Below the pieces are notes generated by a model. That model was not told the DNA's origin. It did not search any database and was given only the letters and a program-made list of their open reading frames with translations. This document shows positions 61,564 through 64,000 of a stretch of DNA of 64,000 nt, piece after piece; the stretch's first letter is position 1, and every line of letters starts with the position of its first letter. The position numbers were made by a program, and so were the translations under genes. Origin of the DNA: Rhodoferax koreense (GTDB taxonomy: Bacteria > Pseudomonadota > Gammaproteobacteria > Burkholderiales > Burkholderiaceae_C); contig NZ_CP019236.1 of NCBI RefSeq assembly GCF_001955695.1, positions 2,294,001-2,358,000 of the forward strand, read 5' to 3'.

Positions 61564-62484
61564 CTACGCAGCGCCGTTGCGCCGCCCCTGCAGCGCAGGC
61601 GCCAGCACCACTTCCAGCCAGCGCGAGAACGCCTGCACCCGGTTCGATACATGGCGCCGGTGCGGGTACATCAGGTGCACCGGCATCGCCGCCGCGCGTG
61701 CTTCGGGCAGCACCTCGACCAACTCCCCCGATTGCAAATGATCCTGCACGTCGTAGGCCGGAATCTGGATCATGCCCAGCCCGGCCAGGGCGCAGGCGAT
61801 GTAGCTCTCGGCGTTGTTCACGGTGACCCGGCTGCGCATGGCCTGCTGGACCGGCGTGCCGGCGTCGAGCCAATCCCAGGTTGCATTGCGCGTGCCACCG
61901 GGCGCGGCGTAGTTCACCGCCCAGTGCCCGGACAGTTCGGCGGGGGAGCCGGGCGTGCCATGCCGTGCCAGGTAGGCCGGGCTGGCGCAGTTGATCAACT
62001 CGAACGTGCCCAGCGGCCGTGCTACCAGGCTGCTGCTGGCCAGCGGCCCGACGCGCAGCGCGCAGTCCACGCCTTCCTGCACCAGGTCCACCGCCCGGTC
62101 GCTGGAGCCGAGGTCGAGTTCGACGGCGGGGAACTGTTTGAAGAAGCCCGGCAGCGCGGGCGCGATCAACAGGCGCGCGATGCGGCTGGGCACATCCACC
62201 TTGAGCCGGCCGGCCACCGCACCGGGCGAGGGCCTGAACTGCTGTTCCATCTCTTCCATGTCGGAGACGAGATCGCGTGCGCGCTCCAGCAGGGCCGCCC
62301 CGTCCGGCGTGAGGCTGACGCGCCGTGTGGTGCGGTACAGCAGACGCACCCCCAGCCGTGCCTCCAGCTGCTGCACCGCAGTGGAAACCGCCGCGCGCGG
62401 CAGCTGGAGCTGGTTGGCCGTCGAGGTGAAGCTGCCAGTTTCAGCGATGCGCACAAATACGGCGAGATTTTCGATTCGATCCAT
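61564..62484 (-). CDS. LysR-family regulator divergent from SDR gene
   Basis: 306 residues: MDRIENLAVFVRIAETGSFT, STANQLQLPRAAVSTAVQQL. The CrgA-type subfamily pattern is clear. Probably regulates the divergent SDR gene 103 bases away. Confidence 0.9.
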   Translation of the reverse strand: MDRIENLAVFVRIAETGSFTSTANQLQLPRAAVSTAVQQLEARLGVRLLYRTTRRVSLTPDGAALLERARDLVSDMEEMEQQFRPSPGAVAGRLKVDVPSRIARLLIAPALPGFFKQFPAVELDLGSSDRAVDLVQEGVDCALRVGPLASSSLVARPLGTFELINCASPAYLARHGTPGSPAELSGHWAVNYAAPGGTRNATWDWLDAGTPVQQAMRSRVTVNNAESYIACALAGLGMIQIPAYDVQDHLQSGELVEVLPEARAAAMPVHLMYPHRRHVSNRVQAFSRWLEVVLAPALQGRRNGAA

Positions 62485-62587
62485 GCAATTGATCTGGTTT
62501 CCTGAATAGTCTAGTCCTTGACTGCGTGTTTATTCCTGATTGATCGCTCAATAGACTGGGTGTCTCAACCCAACGAAAGGAAACGCC

Positions 62588-63361
62588 ATGTCAGCCCCTA
62601 CCCTTCAAGGCAAAGTCGCCGTCATCGCCGGCGGCGGCAAGAATCTCGGCGCACTCATCGCCAGGCAGTTCGCCGGTGGCGGAACCCGTGGCATCGTCGT
62701 GCACTACAACAGCGACGCCTCCAGGGCCGAAGCCGAGGCCACCATCGGCGCCCTGAAGGCCCTCGGTGCCGACGCCATCGGCTTTCAGGGGGACCTGTCC
62801 GTGGTCGACAACAACGTGCGGCTGTTCGACACGGCGCTGGCGCATTTCGGCCAGGTGGACATCGCCGTCAACACCGCCGGCGTGGTCGTCAAGAAGCCGA
62901 TCCTGGACGTCACCGAAGCCGACTACGAACGCAGCTTCGCCGCGAACGCGAAGGCCGCCTTCTTCTTCATCCAACAGGCCGGCCGCACGCTCGCCGAGCG
63001 CGGCAGCATCGTGACCATCGTCAGCTCGCTGCTGGCCGCCTACACCGACTCCTATGCCATCTACCCCGGCAGCAAGGCGCCGGTGGAGCACTACACACGC
63101 GCGGCTTCCAAGGAATTCGGTGCGCGCGGCATCAACGTCAACGCCATCGGCCCCGGCCCCATGGACACGCCCTTCTTCTACGGGCAGGAGAGCAATGCGT
63201 CGGCCGCCTACCACGCCTCGGCGGCGGCGCTGTCGGGCTTTTCGAAGAAGGGCCTGACCGACATCGAGGACATCGCGCCCCTGGTGCGCTTCCTCGTCAC
63301 CGAAGGCTGGTGGATCACCGGCCAGACGATCTTCGCCAACGGCGGCTACACCACACGCTGA
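62588..63361 (+). CDS. SDR-family oxidoreductase
   Basis: 257 residues. Cofactor loop [23 protein letters not shown] motif, catalytic Ser in IVSSLL and Tyr-Lys in [14 protein letters not shown] substrate loop. GAAAGGAAA ribosome site. A classical short-chain dehydrogenase of unknown substrate. Confidence 0.9.
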   Translation: MSAPTLQGKVAVIAGGGKNLGALIARQFAGGGTRGIVVHYNSDASRAEAEATIGALKALGADAIGFQGDLSVVDNNVRLFDTALAHFGQVDIAVNTAGVVVKKPILDVTEADYERSFAANAKAAFFFIQQAGRTLAERGSIVTIVSSLLAAYTDSYAIYPGSKAPVEHYTRAASKEFGARGINVNAIGPGPMDTPFFYGQESNASAAYHASAAALSGFSKKGLTDIEDIAPLVRFLVTEGWWITGQTIFANGGYTTR

Positions 63362-63407
63362 GCCGGCGCACCCGGCGCCAATGGCGGCTGCAGGCACAAT
63401 ACCGGCC

Positions 63408-64000
63408 ATGTTGATCCACCCCGAAATCAATCCCATCGCCCTGCAGGTGGGACCGCTGGCCGTGCACTGGTATGGCCTGACCTATCTGGCCGCGTTCGCG
63501 CTGTTCATGTTCCTTGGCAGGCGCCGGCTGCGCCACGAACCCTATGCCTCAATCCAGGGCCCCGGCGCATGGTCGCGCAAGGATGTGGAGGACATCCTGT
63601 TCCTCGGTGTCATGGGGGTGGTGATCGGTGGGCGGCTGGGCTATTGCCTGTTCTACAAGCCCGGCTACTACCTGTCGAACCTGCTCGAAATCTTCTACGT
63701 GTGGCAAGGCGGCATGAGTTTTCACGGCGGCATGCTGGGCGTGATCGCGTCGATGATCTGGTTCGCACGCTCCCGTCACAAGCCTTGGCTGCAAGTGGCC
63801 GACTTCGTGGCGCCGTGTGTACCCACCGGGCTGGCGGCCGGCCGCGTCGGCAACTTCATCAATGGAGAGCTCTGGGGCCGCCTGGCGCCGCCCGACCTGC
63901 CTTGGGGCATGGTGTTCCGCGGCGCGGGCGAACTGCCGCGCCATCCGTCGCAGGTCTATCAGTTCCTGCTCGAAGGCCTGCTGCTGTTCGTCTGCCTGTG
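63408..64000 (+). CDS. lgt: Prolipoprotein diacylglyceryl transferase, N-terminal part
   Basis: Reads [20 protein letters not shown] and on to the window edge without a stop. [11 protein letters not shown] and the Lgt signature [15 protein letters not shown] identify it. It transfers diacylglycerol to lipoprotein cysteines at the inner membrane. Truncated by the window end. Confidence 0.95.
   Translation, partial: MLIHPEINPIALQVGPLAVHWYGLTYLAAFALFMFLGRRRLRHEPYASIQGPGAWSRKDVEDILFLGVMGVVIGGRLGYCLFYKPGYYLSNLLEIFYVWQGGMSFHGGMLGVIASMIWFARSRHKPWLQVADFVAPCVPTGLAAGRVGNFINGELWGRLAPPDLPWGMVFRGAGELPRHPSQVYQFLLEGLLLFVCL

Overview
The window is GC-rich betaproteobacterial DNA, most likely from the Burkholderiales family Comamonadaceae (Variovorax/Acidovorax-like). 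The evidence is a small Trp-rich TIGR04438-type protein, the acs/ilvD/lgt gene style, and codon use dominated by G or C at third positions. A complete, roughly 42.3 kb temperate prophage (6425-48771) sits inside the host competence gene comEC. It is bounded by a perfect 16-bp direct repeat, CCGCACCACGGCAGCA, which encodes the PHHGS motif of the ComEC metallo-beta-lactamase-like domain.

Host left flank (1-6440): the start of a circularly permuted ATP-grasp protein (minus strand, cut by the window edge), a 1192-residue transglutaminase/DUF2126 protein with its own terminator (minus), and the first ~760 codons of comEC (plus). Host right flank (48756-64000): the last ~99 codons of comEC, an ATP-grasp/alpha-E gene pair, a HAMP-PAS-GGDEF-EAL protein, a UPF0114 membrane protein, acs, a cytochrome c, the small Trp-rich protein, ilvD with a divergent LysR regulator, a LysR/SDR divergent pair, and the start of lgt.

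Prophage early left arm (6452-13456, minus): a lambda-like pL operon. Promoter pL (13502-13530) is overlapped by two operator copies. It drives small genes, a 58-repeat pentapeptide protein, ERF annealing recombinase, SSB, Gp157, an HTH protein and an excisionase-like protein next to attL. Immunity region (13585-15368): the repressor is followed by three genes on the same strand, two of them exported (one an HNH-type nuclease), and then by a strong terminator just before pL. A Cro-like gene diverges from the repressor across a second pair of operators. Early right arm (15369-23086, plus): a CII-like protein, a PAPS-reductase-like protein, an O-like replication protein with internal iterons, a helicase-loader-like protein, NinG, NinB and many small genes, mostly joined by ATGA overlaps. 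A late promoter followed at once by a terminator (23095-23190) looks like a pR'-tR' antitermination switch.

Late region (23609-44540, plus): small and large terminase, P22-type portal, a virion-gene-embedded alpha/beta hydrolase, scaffold, SU10/DUF5309-type coat, connector and gp10-like tail proteins, three or four ejection-type proteins, then holin, endolysin, Rz and Rz1. This gene content predicts a short-tailed podovirus with a lambdoid early region, broadly like BcepC6B/BPP-1-type phages. The endolysin gene carries a homing-type HNH/AP2 endonuclease cassette that split the gene but re-supplied a recoded 5' end.

Right end (44541-48771): two related structured-RNA/short-ORF elements face each other between the late operon and a seven-gene minus-strand operon. 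Beyond them are a ribbon-helix-helix regulator with a clear operator array, the tyrosine integrase, and attR. In the circular phage the pL operon would read through attP into int, so integration separates int from pL.
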